A program made the translations under genes and the position numbers. From Xanthomonas hortorum (GTDB lineage Bacteria; Pseudomonadota; Gammaproteobacteria; Xanthomonadales; Xanthomonadaceae), in the NCBI RefSeq assembly GCF_024339125.1, contig NZ_CP101417.1:2987001-3051000 (forward strand): a stretch of DNA of 64,000 bases, written 5' to 3'. Positions 7,312 to 15,376 of the stretch are shown here, one piece after another (position 1 is the stretch's first letter; each line of letters opens with the position of its first letter). Under the pieces are notes generated by a model. The model ran no database searches. It was given only the letters and a program-made list of their open reading frames with translations, and was not told where the DNA came from.

Positions 7312-10300
7312 TGCCGCGAGCACCACACCCGGCACAGCGACACCAGCTTGTCCACGTCGATGGGCTTGGCGATGTAGTCGTTGGCACCGGCCTCAAGACA
7401 GCGTTCGCGATCGTCGGCCATGGCCTTGGCGGTCAGCGCGATGATCGGCAGATCCTGCCACTGACGATTGGCACGGATCTGGCGCATCGCAGTGAGGCCA
7501 TCCATCTCCGGCATCATGATGTCCATCAGCACCAGATCCACTTCGTGCCTGGCCAGATGTTCCAGCGCCTCGCGGCCATTGCGGGCGATCTGCAACGTCA
7601 CGCCCAGCGGTTCGAGCACGCTGGAGAGCGCAAAGATATTGCGCACATCGTCTTCGGCCAACAGCACGGTGGCGCCATCCAGCACCGCATCGCGGCGGCG
7701 CGCTTCGCGCAGCAGGCGTTGCTGGTCGCTGGGCAACGAGGCTTCCACGCTATGCAGGAACAGCGTCACTTCGTCGAGCAGGCGCTCCGGCGAGCGCACG
7801 CCCTTGATGATGATGCTCTTGGAATAACGGCGCAGGCGTTGCTCTTCGTCGCGTGTGAGTGCGCGCCCGGTGTAGACGATCACCGGCGGGAAGGCGACCG
7901 CATCGTTGCCGGCCATGCGTTCGAGCAGGTCGTAGCCGCTGCCGTCTGGCAGCGCCAGATCGGTGACCATGCAATCGAAGGTGGAGCCGGCCAGTTGCTG
8001 CATGGCTTCGGCAATGCTGCCCACCGCGACGATTTCCAGTTGATCGCGCGCCAGCAGCAGCTCCAGGTTCGCACGCAGCGCGCTGTCGTCTTCGACAATC
8101 AACAAGCGGCGCACGGCGCGTGCATTGGTGTCTTCCAGCTGGCGGATTGCGCCGGCCAGCAGCTCGCGCGTGGCCGGCTTGATCAGATAGCCCACCGCAC
8201 CGAGTTCCAGCGCGATCTGGCTGCGCTCCATGGCCGAGACCACATGCACCGGGATGTGCCGCGTTGCCGGATCGCGCTTGAGCCGCTCCAGCACGCTGAG
8301 CCCGGAGGCATCCGGCAGGCCGATGTCGAGCAGAATGCCGCTGGGGCGCAGGTCCGCTGCCAGCTGCAGCGCTTCTTCAGCGCTGGGTGCCACCACGCAA
8401 TCGAAATCCAGCTCATGCGCCAGGTCGACCAGGGCTTGGGCAAAACGCGTGTCGTCTTCCACCGCCAGGATCAGCCGGCCGGGACGGCTGCGTTGATCGC
8501 GATCGTCGTCGGCGCGCTGGAGCGGCGCTGCACTCGCTGCAGGAATCGGCAGCGGCAAGGCGCTGGACGCAACCACAGCCTGCTCACCAAGACGAGATGC
8601 CATCGCCATGCCGCTGGTGTGCTGCGCTGCTTGCGCGGTGTTAAGCGACGCCGGCGGCGCATGCCTTTCCGCAACATTCACACCCTTGGCCGGCGCGCCA
8701 TCGGTCGGCAATTCCAGCGTGAAGCAACTGCCGCGTCCCGGCTCGCTGTCCACACGGATGCTGCCGCCCATGCGCTGCGCCAGATCGCGCGAGATCGACA
8801 GCCCCAGACCGGTGCCGCCATAGCGACGGCGCGTACTGCCATCGGCCTGACGAAACGCTTCGAAGATGATCTCGGTCTGTTCGCGTGCAATGCCGATGCC
8901 GGTGTCCTGGACCTTGAACAGCACGCGGCCCGGCGCCTGCGCCTGGAGCGACAGACTGACGCTGCCGTGCTCGGTGAACTTGATCGCATTGGCCAGCAGG
9001 TTCTTGAGAATCTGCTGCAGACGCTGACTATCCATGACCAGTTGCGTCGGTGCATCGGCGTCGGCCGTGATCTGCAACGCAAGGCCTTTTTGCCGCGCCA
9101 GTGGCTCGAAGGTTTCGCGCAGGCGCTGCAGCACCGAGCTGGTGGCGATGGTGTCGTCGGCCAGTTCCACATGCCCGGCTTCGATCTTGGACAAATCCAG
9201 AATGTCGTTGATCAGCGCCAGCAGATCGTTGTTGGAAGAGAGAATCGCCTGCGCATATTTCACCTGCTCGGGGCTGAGCGTGCCGTCCTTGTTGTCGGCC
9301 AGCAGCTTGGCCAGGATCAGCGCGCTGTTGAGCGGGGTGCGCAACTCGTGCGACATATTGGCCAGAAATTCGGACTTGTAACGCGAGGCGGTGGAGAGCT
9401 CGTTGCTGTTGCGCACCAGCTGGTTCTGCGCAACCAGCAAGGCCTGCTTCTGCGCCTCCAGTGCCTGGGTGCGTTCTTCCAGCTGCACGTTGGTCTGTTC
9501 CAGCTCGGCCTGCTGCTGTTCCAGATCGCTTTGCGATTGCTGCAGGCTGCGGCTTTGCTCTTCCAACTCTTCGTTGGTCACGCGCAGCTCTTCCTGCTGG
9601 GTCTGCAGTTCTTCGCTCTGGCGCTGGGTTTCTTCCAGCAGGGTCACCAGCTGCGCGCGCAGCAACGCGGTGCGCAAGGCCAGGCCGATGTTCTCGCCAC
9701 AGCGTGCCAGCAGTTCCTGCTCGCGCGAACCGGCAGTGCGCGGGTCGGTCACGCGGCCAAGTTCGACGATGCCGATCACACGACCATCGGCAGTGACAGG
9801 TGCCAGCAGCAGTTCCTGGCAACTGCTCTTGCCCAGGCTGGAGGCGATCTGCAGATGTCCTGCGTCCACGCCGCGCACGCGACGCACCGCGCCACGCTGC
9901 AAGGCGTCGCCCAGTTGCCCGGTGTTGGTCGGCAGCGTCTTGGGCATGTCGGCCGGAAGCGCGGTGCCACCGGTCAAACGCAGGCGCTCGCCTTCGATGC
10001 GATACAGCGCGCCTACCTGCGCATCCAGCGTGTCGCACAGTGCGCTAACGGCAGCATCGGCCAATGCTTCCGGGCTTTGGTCGCCGCGCAAACTCGCTTC
10101 GACCGTGTTCTCTGCCTGCTGCAGCCACAGCGCGAATTCGGCCTGACGCCGCGCGCGGATCGCCTGCGTCACCACCAGCGCCATCGCCAGGAACGACACG
10201 CCACCGATGCTGCGGTTGATCGAGGAAAAACTGGAATTGGTGCTGGACGGCGCCAGATTGAAACCCACTGCCAACAACACGCATGACAGCGCGCCCACAA

Positions 10301-10505
10301 TCAATGGAACCTGCGTGCGGTTTTGAAACACCGTCACCCCAACCGCGACGAAGTAGGTCAGCCACACCGCATAGCCAAGCGGTGTGACCAATTCCACAGC
10401 GAGCGTCGCAGCCATCAAGGCCCCCGCGATGACCCACACCCAGCGGTCGCGTGTGGTCGAGATGTTCTGCATGAGGCGCGCGGACCTAAGTGGGAGGGCG
10501 GTCAT
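7308..10505 (-). CDS. Large hybrid sensor kinase: membrane segments, GAF, kinase core, three receivers
   Basis: This is the first gene of the operon, 1065 residues (1054 if the Met at 12, base 10472, is used). About four hydrophobic segments lie between residues 22 and 115, then a GAF-like domain (~140-280) and a Gln/Glu-rich coiled coil (~285-365). HisKA has H386 in FLANMSHELRTPLN and is followed by HATPase_c (NAIKF, DTGIGI, GGTGLGLSIS). Three receivers follow with acceptors D727, D849 and D995. The third is the most canonical (LVLMDIMMPEMDG, AKPID). The second has lost the usual KP pair (IIIKGVRSP) but keeps the Lys. Several outputs could exchange phosphate with the downstream receiver-kinase. 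Its stop overlaps the cheR start. Confidence 0.92.
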   Translation of the reverse strand: MTALPLRSARLMQNISTTRDRWVWVIAGALMAATLAVELVTPLGYAVWLTYFVAVGVTVFQNRTQVPLIVGALSCVLLAVGFNLAPSSTNSSFSSINRSIGGVSFLAMALVVTQAIRARRQAEFALWLQQAENTVEASLRGDQSPEALADAAVSALCDTLDAQVGALYRIEGERLRLTGGTALPADMPKTLPTNTGQLGDALQRGAVRRVRGVDAGHLQIASSLGKSSCQELLLAPVTADGRVIGIVELGRVTDPRTAGSREQELLARCGENIGLALRTALLRAQLVTLLEETQRQSEELQTQQEELRVTNEELEEQSRSLQQSQSDLEQQQAELEQTNVQLEERTQALEAQKQALLVAQNQLVRNSNELSTASRYKSEFLANMSHELRTPLNSALILAKLLADNKDGTLSPEQVKYAQAILSSNNDLLALINDILDLSKIEAGHVELADDTIATSSVLQRLRETFEPLARQKGLALQITADADAPTQLVMDSQRLQQILKNLLANAIKFTEHGSVSLSLQAQAPGRVLFKVQDTGIGIAREQTEIIFEAFRQADGSTRRRYGGTGLGLSISRDLAQRMGGSIRVDSEPGRGSCFTLELPTDGAPAKGVNVAERHAPPASLNTAQAAQHTSGMAMASRLGEQAVVASSALPLPIPAASAAPLQRADDDRDQRSRPGRLILAVEDDTRFAQALVDLAHELDFDCVVAPSAEEALQLAADLRPSGILLDIGLPDASGLSVLERLKRDPATRHIPVHVVSAMERSQIALELGAVGYLIKPATRELLAGAIRQLEDTNARAVRRLLIVEDDSALRANLELLLARDQLEIVAVGSIAEAMQQLAGSTFDCMVTDLALPDGSGYDLLERMAGNDAVAFPPVIVYTGRALTRDEEQRLRRYSKSIIIKGVRSPERLLDEVTLFLHSVEASLPSDQQRLLREARRRDAVLDGATVLLAEDDVRNIFALSSVLEPLGVTLQIARNGREALEHLARHEVDLVLMDIMMPEMDGLTAMRQIRANRQWQDLPIIALTAKAMADDRERCLEAGANDYIAKPIDVDKLVSLCRVWCSRQ

Positions 10506-10629
10506 GTTAGCCGATAACTTTCACGCGAAATCGCCGGAAATTTGACGCTTTCCGGCCGGGTTGGCTTGCACATGGCCTTCACGTATCCGTCACTATGGTC
10601 GCGCGCTTTGCAGGGGGAAACATCGCGTG

Positions 10630-11781
10630 ATGGATGCGGAAACGGCCACCGACACCGTCGGGCCGCTTTCTCACAACAGCCGGCAGTGCCAGCTGTTGCT
10701 CGAGAGCATGTGCGATTGCGCGATCTACACGCTCGATACGGGCGGTCACGTGCGTAGCTGGAATACAGCCTGCGAGCGCATTCACGGCTACGCCGCTGCC
10801 GAGGTCATGGGGACGCATTTTTCGCGGTTTCATGCGCACGAAGATGCGCCGCGCGGCGAGCCGGCACACCTGCTTGAGATCGCCAGACGCGATGGTCGCG
10901 CAGCTGCAGAAGGCTGGCGCTTGCGCAAGGATGGCAGCCAGTTCCTGGCCAGCGTGGTGATCGAGCCGGTATTGGAACTCGACGTGCTGGTCGGTTTTGC
11001 CGTGGTGACCTGCGATATCAGCGAACGCCATGCAGCGCAGCAATCGCAGCAGGTGCTGGCGCAGGCGCAACGCAGCCAGGCGCTGGGCCGGTTGACGCGG
11101 GGCATGGCGCATGACTTCAACAATCTGCTGACCGTGATGGCGACCAGCCTGGATCTGATCTCGCGGCGTGCGGGCGAGGATGCGCGTCTGCGCACCTTGC
11201 TGGGTGCTGCGCAGACGGCAGTGGAGCGGGGCACCTTGCTGACCCGCCACGTGCTCGCCTTCGCACGCGGGCAGCAATCGCCTCCGCAACGTCATGCAGT
11301 CAATGCAGTCGTGACCGGCGCGTTGGAACTGCTGCTGCGTGCGTGCCCGGCCGGCATTGGCCTCTCGCTTGAATTGGCCCAGACACTGCCGGATGTGCGT
11401 ATGGACCCAGGTCAATTGGACGCCGCATTGCTCAACCTGGTCTTCAATAGCTGCGATGCCATGCCCGATGGCGGTACGATCGTGCTGGCCACCGCCGTAC
11501 AGCGGCGTGCCGCACCGTCCGACCCGCACGCTGCACAGCGCACTTACGTCAGCGTTGCGGTGCGCGATAATGGCAGCGGCATGCCGGCGGATGTCGCGCA
11601 GCGCGCTGGCGACGCGTTTTTCACCACCAAGGATGCGGGCAAGAACGCCGGCCTGGGCTTGAGCCAGGTGTTCGGCTTCGCGACCCAATCCGGTGGTTTT
11701 GTCGAGCTTGACACCGCACCCGGACACGGCACCACCGTGACCTTGTTTCTCCCGGCCATCGAGGACGCCGAGCATGACTGA
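10630..11781 (+). CDS. PAS-domain sensor histidine kinase (NtrB-like, soluble)
   Basis: I start it at ATG 10630 behind GCAGGGGGAAA; GTG at 10627 has better spacing and is the alternative. The 383-residue protein has a PAS domain at ~20-130 and HisKA with H161 in RGMAHDFNNLLTVM. The HATPase_c domain has the DNGSG box, FFTTKDAG and AGLGLSQVFGF. There are no membrane helices. It is divergent from the CheR/CheB operon (125 bp apart) and overlaps the downstream response regulator by 8 bp, so kinase and regulator are translationally coupled and form a cognate pair. Confidence 0.9.
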   Translation: MDAETATDTVGPLSHNSRQCQLLLESMCDCAIYTLDTGGHVRSWNTACERIHGYAAAEVMGTHFSRFHAHEDAPRGEPAHLLEIARRDGRAAAEGWRLRKDGSQFLASVVIEPVLELDVLVGFAVVTCDISERHAAQQSQQVLAQAQRSQALGRLTRGMAHDFNNLLTVMATSLDLISRRAGEDARLRTLLGAAQTAVERGTLLTRHVLAFARGQQSPPQRHAVNAVVTGALELLLRACPAGIGLSLELAQTLPDVRMDPGQLDAALLNLVFNSCDAMPDGGTIVLATAVQRRAAPSDPHAAQRTYVSVAVRDNGSGMPADVAQRAGDAFFTTKDAGKNAGLGLSQVFGFATQSGGFVELDTAPGHGTTVTLFLPAIEDAEHD

Positions 11782-12142
11782 ATCCCTGCGCTTGCTGATG
11801 GTTGAGGACCAAGAAGAGTTACGCGAACTGATCGGCGAGGCACTGCGCGATGCCGGCATCACCGTCGACACCGCCGACGATGGGCACAGTGCATTGCGCA
11901 TGCTGCGCGAGAGCGGCCCTTACGATGTGGTGTTCAGCGATATCCGCATGCCCAACGGCATGTCGGGCATCGAGCTGAGCGAGCAGGTGACGCAATTGCT
12001 GCCGCAGGCGCGCATCATCCTGGCGTCCGGGTTTGCCAAGGCGCAGTTGCCGCCACTGCCGCCGCAAGTGGATTTTCTGCCCAAGCCCTACCGCCTGCGT
12101 CAGCTGATCGACATGCTCAAAGGCGTTGCAGCCAACGCGTAA
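11774..12142 (+). CDS. Single-domain response regulator
   Basis: The 122-residue protein is only a receiver domain: acidic E11/D12, acceptor D56 in VVFSDIRMPNG, Ser in LASGF and K104 in LPKPY. With no output domain it would act as a phosphate sink, a phosphorelay shuttle or by protein contact. It overlaps the PAS kinase gene by 8 bp. Its sequence resembles the receivers fused to NtrB-like hybrid kinases, such as the one at the left edge of the window. Confidence 0.92.
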   Translation: MTESLRLLMVEDQEELRELIGEALRDAGITVDTADDGHSALRMLRESGPYDVVFSDIRMPNGMSGIELSEQVTQLLPQARIILASGFAKAQLPPLPPQVDFLPKPYRLRQLIDMLKGVAANA

Positions 12143-12173
12143 ACGTTGGCTGCATCCAGCTCGTGGGGCCGGT

Positions 12174-13523
12174 TCAACGGCTCTGGTAGTAAACCTTGTC
12201 GATGGCGATCTCCACCGGCGCAGCCGGGGGATCGGCCACCAGCATGAACATCTGTTTGACCGCCTGCAGATCCAGATCGTAGAACGCGCTGAAGGGGATG
12301 CTGACTTCATGCCAGGCGCCATCGCGCACCAATCCGTACTGATTGCCGCCCGCGGCGAAGTCCACCCAGCTGTCGCCGAAACTGGTGTTGATGCCGATCT
12401 TGAAGGTCGAAGGCGTAGTGGTTTTAACGTGCAGTTTCAGTGCGCCGCCCGCATACGCGGACATATTGCGATAGTCGGTCTGGATGCCCAGGCCGTACCA
12501 GGCACCGGCATTGGCGCGGTACGCCATCACGTTGCGGCCTTCGAATGGGGTCTGCGCAATCGGGGTGAGGTTGTTCCATAAGTACAGCTCGGCATCCTGG
12601 CCGAAGGTCAGCCGCGCACTGGTATCGCTTTGCTCGGTGAATACACCGAAGCGCCCCGCAGGCGCGGCATGTTGCGCGCCGACATACAGTTGTGCGCCGG
12701 GGTTTTGATACAGCCGGATGTAATCGATCTCCATCTTGCCCGGTAGCGGCGCCGTCACCGCAGCAGGCGAGGTAATGCCGGTATAGGTGCCGCCCACCGC
12801 AAGATTGAGCAGCAGATATTGCTGCTGGTGGAATTCGTGCAACGAGGCGCCTTGGATGTTGGAGATCGCAAATTCAAAGTACTGCTGGCCGTCGATCGAC
12901 ACGCGGATGAATTGTGGGTCCCAGGTCATCCGGTACACATGGAAGTCGTTGTGCAGATTTACCGGGCTGGTATAGCTGGTGTCGTAATCGGCTTGCGCGC
13001 CGTTGTAGTCCCAATGCACGGCCGCGCCGATGTGGCGGTTGGCGGTGCCGGCGGCGATTGCCGCCGCCATGCCGGCCTCCATCAGATCGATTTCGCCGCG
13101 GCCGGGCCATACGCCGATCGTGCCCAGCATCCAATACGCCGGCCATAGCCCGTTGCCGACCACCGGCGTCTTGATGCGCGCTTCCAGCGTGCCGTATGTG
13201 AAGTGCATGCGGCCTTCGGTCTTGAGCCGTGCCGAGGTGAATGGCATACCCTGAAACGCTTCGCGCCGCGCCTCGATCACCAGCCGGCCATTATCGATAC
13301 GCGCATTTTAGGCACGGCTGGTGTAGTACTGCATCTCGCCATTGCCCCAACCGCATAAGCCGATCTGGCAGCCGTTACCGACGTCGTAGGTCCATTTGTT
13401 GCCGTCGATACCCGGCCCGTTGAAGTTGTCTTCCCACACCAGGGTTTGCGCCTGCGCACTCGGTGCCAGCGCCATGCCCAACACAACAGCGAACTGCACA
13501 GCGACACTGCGTAGCGTGTTCAT
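12174..13523 (-). pseudogene. GH16 beta-glucanase (laminarinase/lichenase type) with in-frame TAA
   Basis: ATG at 13523 follows GGGGAAG and opens a signal peptide (MNTLRSVAVQFAVVLG, cleavage near AQAQ). The N-terminus LVWEDNFNGPGIDGNKW is typical of GH16. After QYYTSRA a TAA stop lies at 13308-13310; the same frame then resumes without shift at NARIDNGRLVIEARRE and runs to 12174. The catalytic EIDLME motif lies downstream of the stop. GH16 relatives commonly have an acidic or polar residue at this place, so GAA to TAA is the simplest explanation. The C-terminal ~200 residues form a beta-rich module likely to bind carbohydrate. As written, the product is a short secreted peptide without active site. 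Confidence 0.85.
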
Positions 13524-13737
13524 GCGTGCTTCCCCAAAAGACGGACTCACGTCCGTGGAGAAGCGACGCTGCGCAGGTGCTGCTTCAGTGTCAAAGCAAT
13601 TGTCGGGCGTGTTTCAGTTCCGTGGTGTTCATTACGGAATAATCCATCAGTGGCATGACGGCGGTCGCAAACGCGGTCTGTGCCGTGCTGCGCGGCAACA
13701 CTTGTCTGCGACCGGCAGATGCACATCCACGCACACT

Positions 13738-14013
13738 TCAATGCCCCGCGTGCACCGTCCACGCCACCAGTCGTATCACCAATGGCCGCACCACCAAGAC
13801 GCAACAGAACGCGGTGGGCATCGCAATGCGGTAGGCGTCCAGCACGCGCCATAGATAGCCGGGTGCCAGCCCGGTGTTGGCGCCGGTGATGACCAGGCAC
13901 ATCAGCAAGGCCATGATCGCGGCCATGTAGAACGCGAAGACGAACGGGGTGGCGCGCACACCGAGTTTCCAGCGCGGTCGCGCCAACGGGGAGGAGGGTG
14001 GAGATGACGACAT
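13738..14013 (-). CDS. DUF2798 family small membrane protein
   Basis: I start it at the Met at 14013 (MSSSPPSS), preceded by GAGGT at suitable distance; this gives 91 residues, against 139 for the longest frame, whose extra N-terminus runs across the promoter region. Two hydrophobic helices are visible (PFVFAFYMAAIMALLMCLV and the segment after AYRIAMPTAF). The C-terminal VVRPLVIRLVAW matches DUF2798. The function of the family is unknown. It is divergent from a LysR regulator, an arrangement often seen for such small membrane proteins. Confidence 0.82.
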   Translation of the reverse strand: MSSSPPSSPLARPRWKLGVRATPFVFAFYMAAIMALLMCLVITGANTGLAPGYLWRVLDAYRIAMPTAFCCVLVVRPLVIRLVAWTVHAGH

Positions 14014-14101
14014 GGGGATGACCTCGACTGCCGCACAACCGCGGCGGGAAGGGAACTGTAGAGACGCCACCGCGGCCGGGGTAGATCGCGTAGCCTTGTG
14101 G

Positions 14102-14118
14102 CTTACGTAAGAAAAAAT
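14102..14118. promoter_or_regulatory. Palindromic site between DUF2798 gene and lysR
   Basis: CTTACGTAAG at 14102-14111 is a perfect 10-bp palindrome, and CGTAA...TTACG forms an overlapping dyad around an A-run. It lies about 40 bp ahead of the LysR start and 90 bp ahead of the divergent gene, a plausible place for regulator binding. The assignment to LysR is inference. Confidence 0.45.
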
Positions 14119-14149
14119 TACGAATCGTTTGGTAATACGTGCCTCAACA

Positions 14150-15121
14150 ATGAACATTCTTCAGTCCATCCGTAGTTTTGTCAGCACCGTCGATGCCGGC
14201 AGCATTGCTGGTGGTGCCAAGTTGCTCGGCGTCAGCGCGGCTGCGGTCAGCCAGAACATCGCCCGTCTGGAGCAGCATCTGGGCGTGCGCCTGCTGCACC
14301 GGACCACGCGCAGCCTGGCGCTCACCGAGCGCGGCACGCTGTACTTCGAACAGGTGCGGCAGCTGGAGCGCGACCTGGAACGCGCGCGGCAATCGGTCGC
14401 CGGTCCGCAGCAGGCCCCGGCCGGGCGCTTGCGGGTGGCCAGCACCGCCGCATTTGCGCGCCATGTGCTCGCCCCGATGTTGCCGGCGCTGCGCCAGCGG
14501 TATCCGCAACTGGAGATCGAGCTGTTGTGCACCGACCGCGCCGTGCAGCACGCGCAGGAAAGCGTGGACGTCAGCCTGCGCATCGAAGCGCAGTTGGAAG
14601 ACGGCCTGGTGGCGCGTTGCATCGCGCAGGTGCCGCTGGTGGTCTGCGCGGCACCGCATTACCTGGCCCGTTGCGGTACGCCGCAGACCCCGGATGAATT
14701 GAAGTACCACCACTGCCTGTTGCTGCGTTACCCGGTCGATGGGCGTTGTCTGCCTTGGAACTTCGTCCGCAATGGCGTGCGCTTCCAGCCGGAGCTGGGC
14801 AAAGCGATGGTCAGCGACGATATCGATGCGCTCGCCACCATGGCCGCTGCCGGCGGCGGCATTGCACGATTGGCCGCGTATGTCGTGCAGCCGTACCTGC
14901 AGCGCGGCCAGCTGCAGCCGCTGTTTGTGTCCGATCTCCGCAGCACCGCCCAGGCATTACCGGAGCCGCTGCGCATCTACCTGTGCGTCGCCGACCGCCG
15001 CGACTTCACTCCAAAGGTGCGCGCCTTTATGGACCACGTACTCGAACGCCTGCCGGCGGAGTGGCGCATTGCCGAGCCAGCGCTGACATCTGCGACAGCT
15101 CAAGCAGCAACCGGTGCATAG
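14150..15121 (+). CDS. LysR-family transcriptional regulator
   Basis: The 323-residue protein begins MNILQSIRSFVSTVDAGS and has the LysR winged helix-turn-helix in the first 60 residues (AAVSQNIARLEQHLGVRLLHR) and a periplasmic-binding-like effector domain after residue 90. It belongs to the large CrgA/AaeR-like branch, whose members commonly control a divergent neighbour. The start at 14150 is chosen because it gives the standard LysR N-terminus; the frame is open 21 bp further up. Confidence 0.9.
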   Translation: MNILQSIRSFVSTVDAGSIAGGAKLLGVSAAAVSQNIARLEQHLGVRLLHRTTRSLALTERGTLYFEQVRQLERDLERARQSVAGPQQAPAGRLRVASTAAFARHVLAPMLPALRQRYPQLEIELLCTDRAVQHAQESVDVSLRIEAQLEDGLVARCIAQVPLVVCAAPHYLARCGTPQTPDELKYHHCLLLRYPVDGRCLPWNFVRNGVRFQPELGKAMVSDDIDALATMAAAGGGIARLAAYVVQPYLQRGQLQPLFVSDLRSTAQALPEPLRIYLCVADRRDFTPKVRAFMDHVLERLPAEWRIAEPALTSATAQAATGA

Positions 15122-15275
15122 CCAGCATCTGAGTTGCAACCCTTTGTGTCCTGCGCTCTGGTCAATAAGGCGCACAAAGGCGTGATGCGTTGACTCGCAA
15201 ATGCGTGCCAAGTTGCTTGCAAGCGGTCCACTTTGAAAAGTGCAGCACCCCAAGTCATCGTTCCTGATCAACTAC

Positions 15276-15300
15276 AACGGCGGCAGCTACCGCCGCCGTT
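15276..15300. terminator. Probable bidirectional transcription stop hairpin
   Basis: AACGGCGGC pairs with GCCGCCGTT across a 7-nt loop. It lies between the convergent lysR and arabinofuranosidase genes. The following tract is only mildly T-rich (GTTGTTGCTC), so termination strength is uncertain. Confidence 0.6.
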
Positions 15301-15303
15301 GTT

Positions 15304-15346
15304 GCTCATTCTAGCTTGGACATGACAATCAAGCGCGCCGGCGGCT
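15304..15346 (-). pseudogene. Vestigial duplicate of the 3' end of the arabinofuranosidase gene
   Basis: Read on the minus strand this stretch encodes PPARLIVMSKLE followed by a stop, against LPAHSIVMLKLE-stop at the true end of the GH51 gene about 73 bp away. Both sequence and stop position match with scattered substitutions. It is either a partial tandem duplication or the last remnant of a second, deleted GH51 gene. Confidence 0.65.
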
Positions 15347-15376
15347 TTCAGTCAACGCGTTTGCCATCACCATCGC

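Noticed and set aside
7167-10286. Plus-strand open frame of about 1039 codons opposite the hybrid kinase
   Set aside because: It is a mirror of the kinase coding strand caused by GC-rich codon bias. Composition is unlike a real protein, and the minus strand has full domain matches.
13308-13310. Frameshift or recoding in the GH16 gene
   Set aside because: The frame is identical before and after the stop, and TAA is not a known recoding codon here. A nonsense change is simplest.
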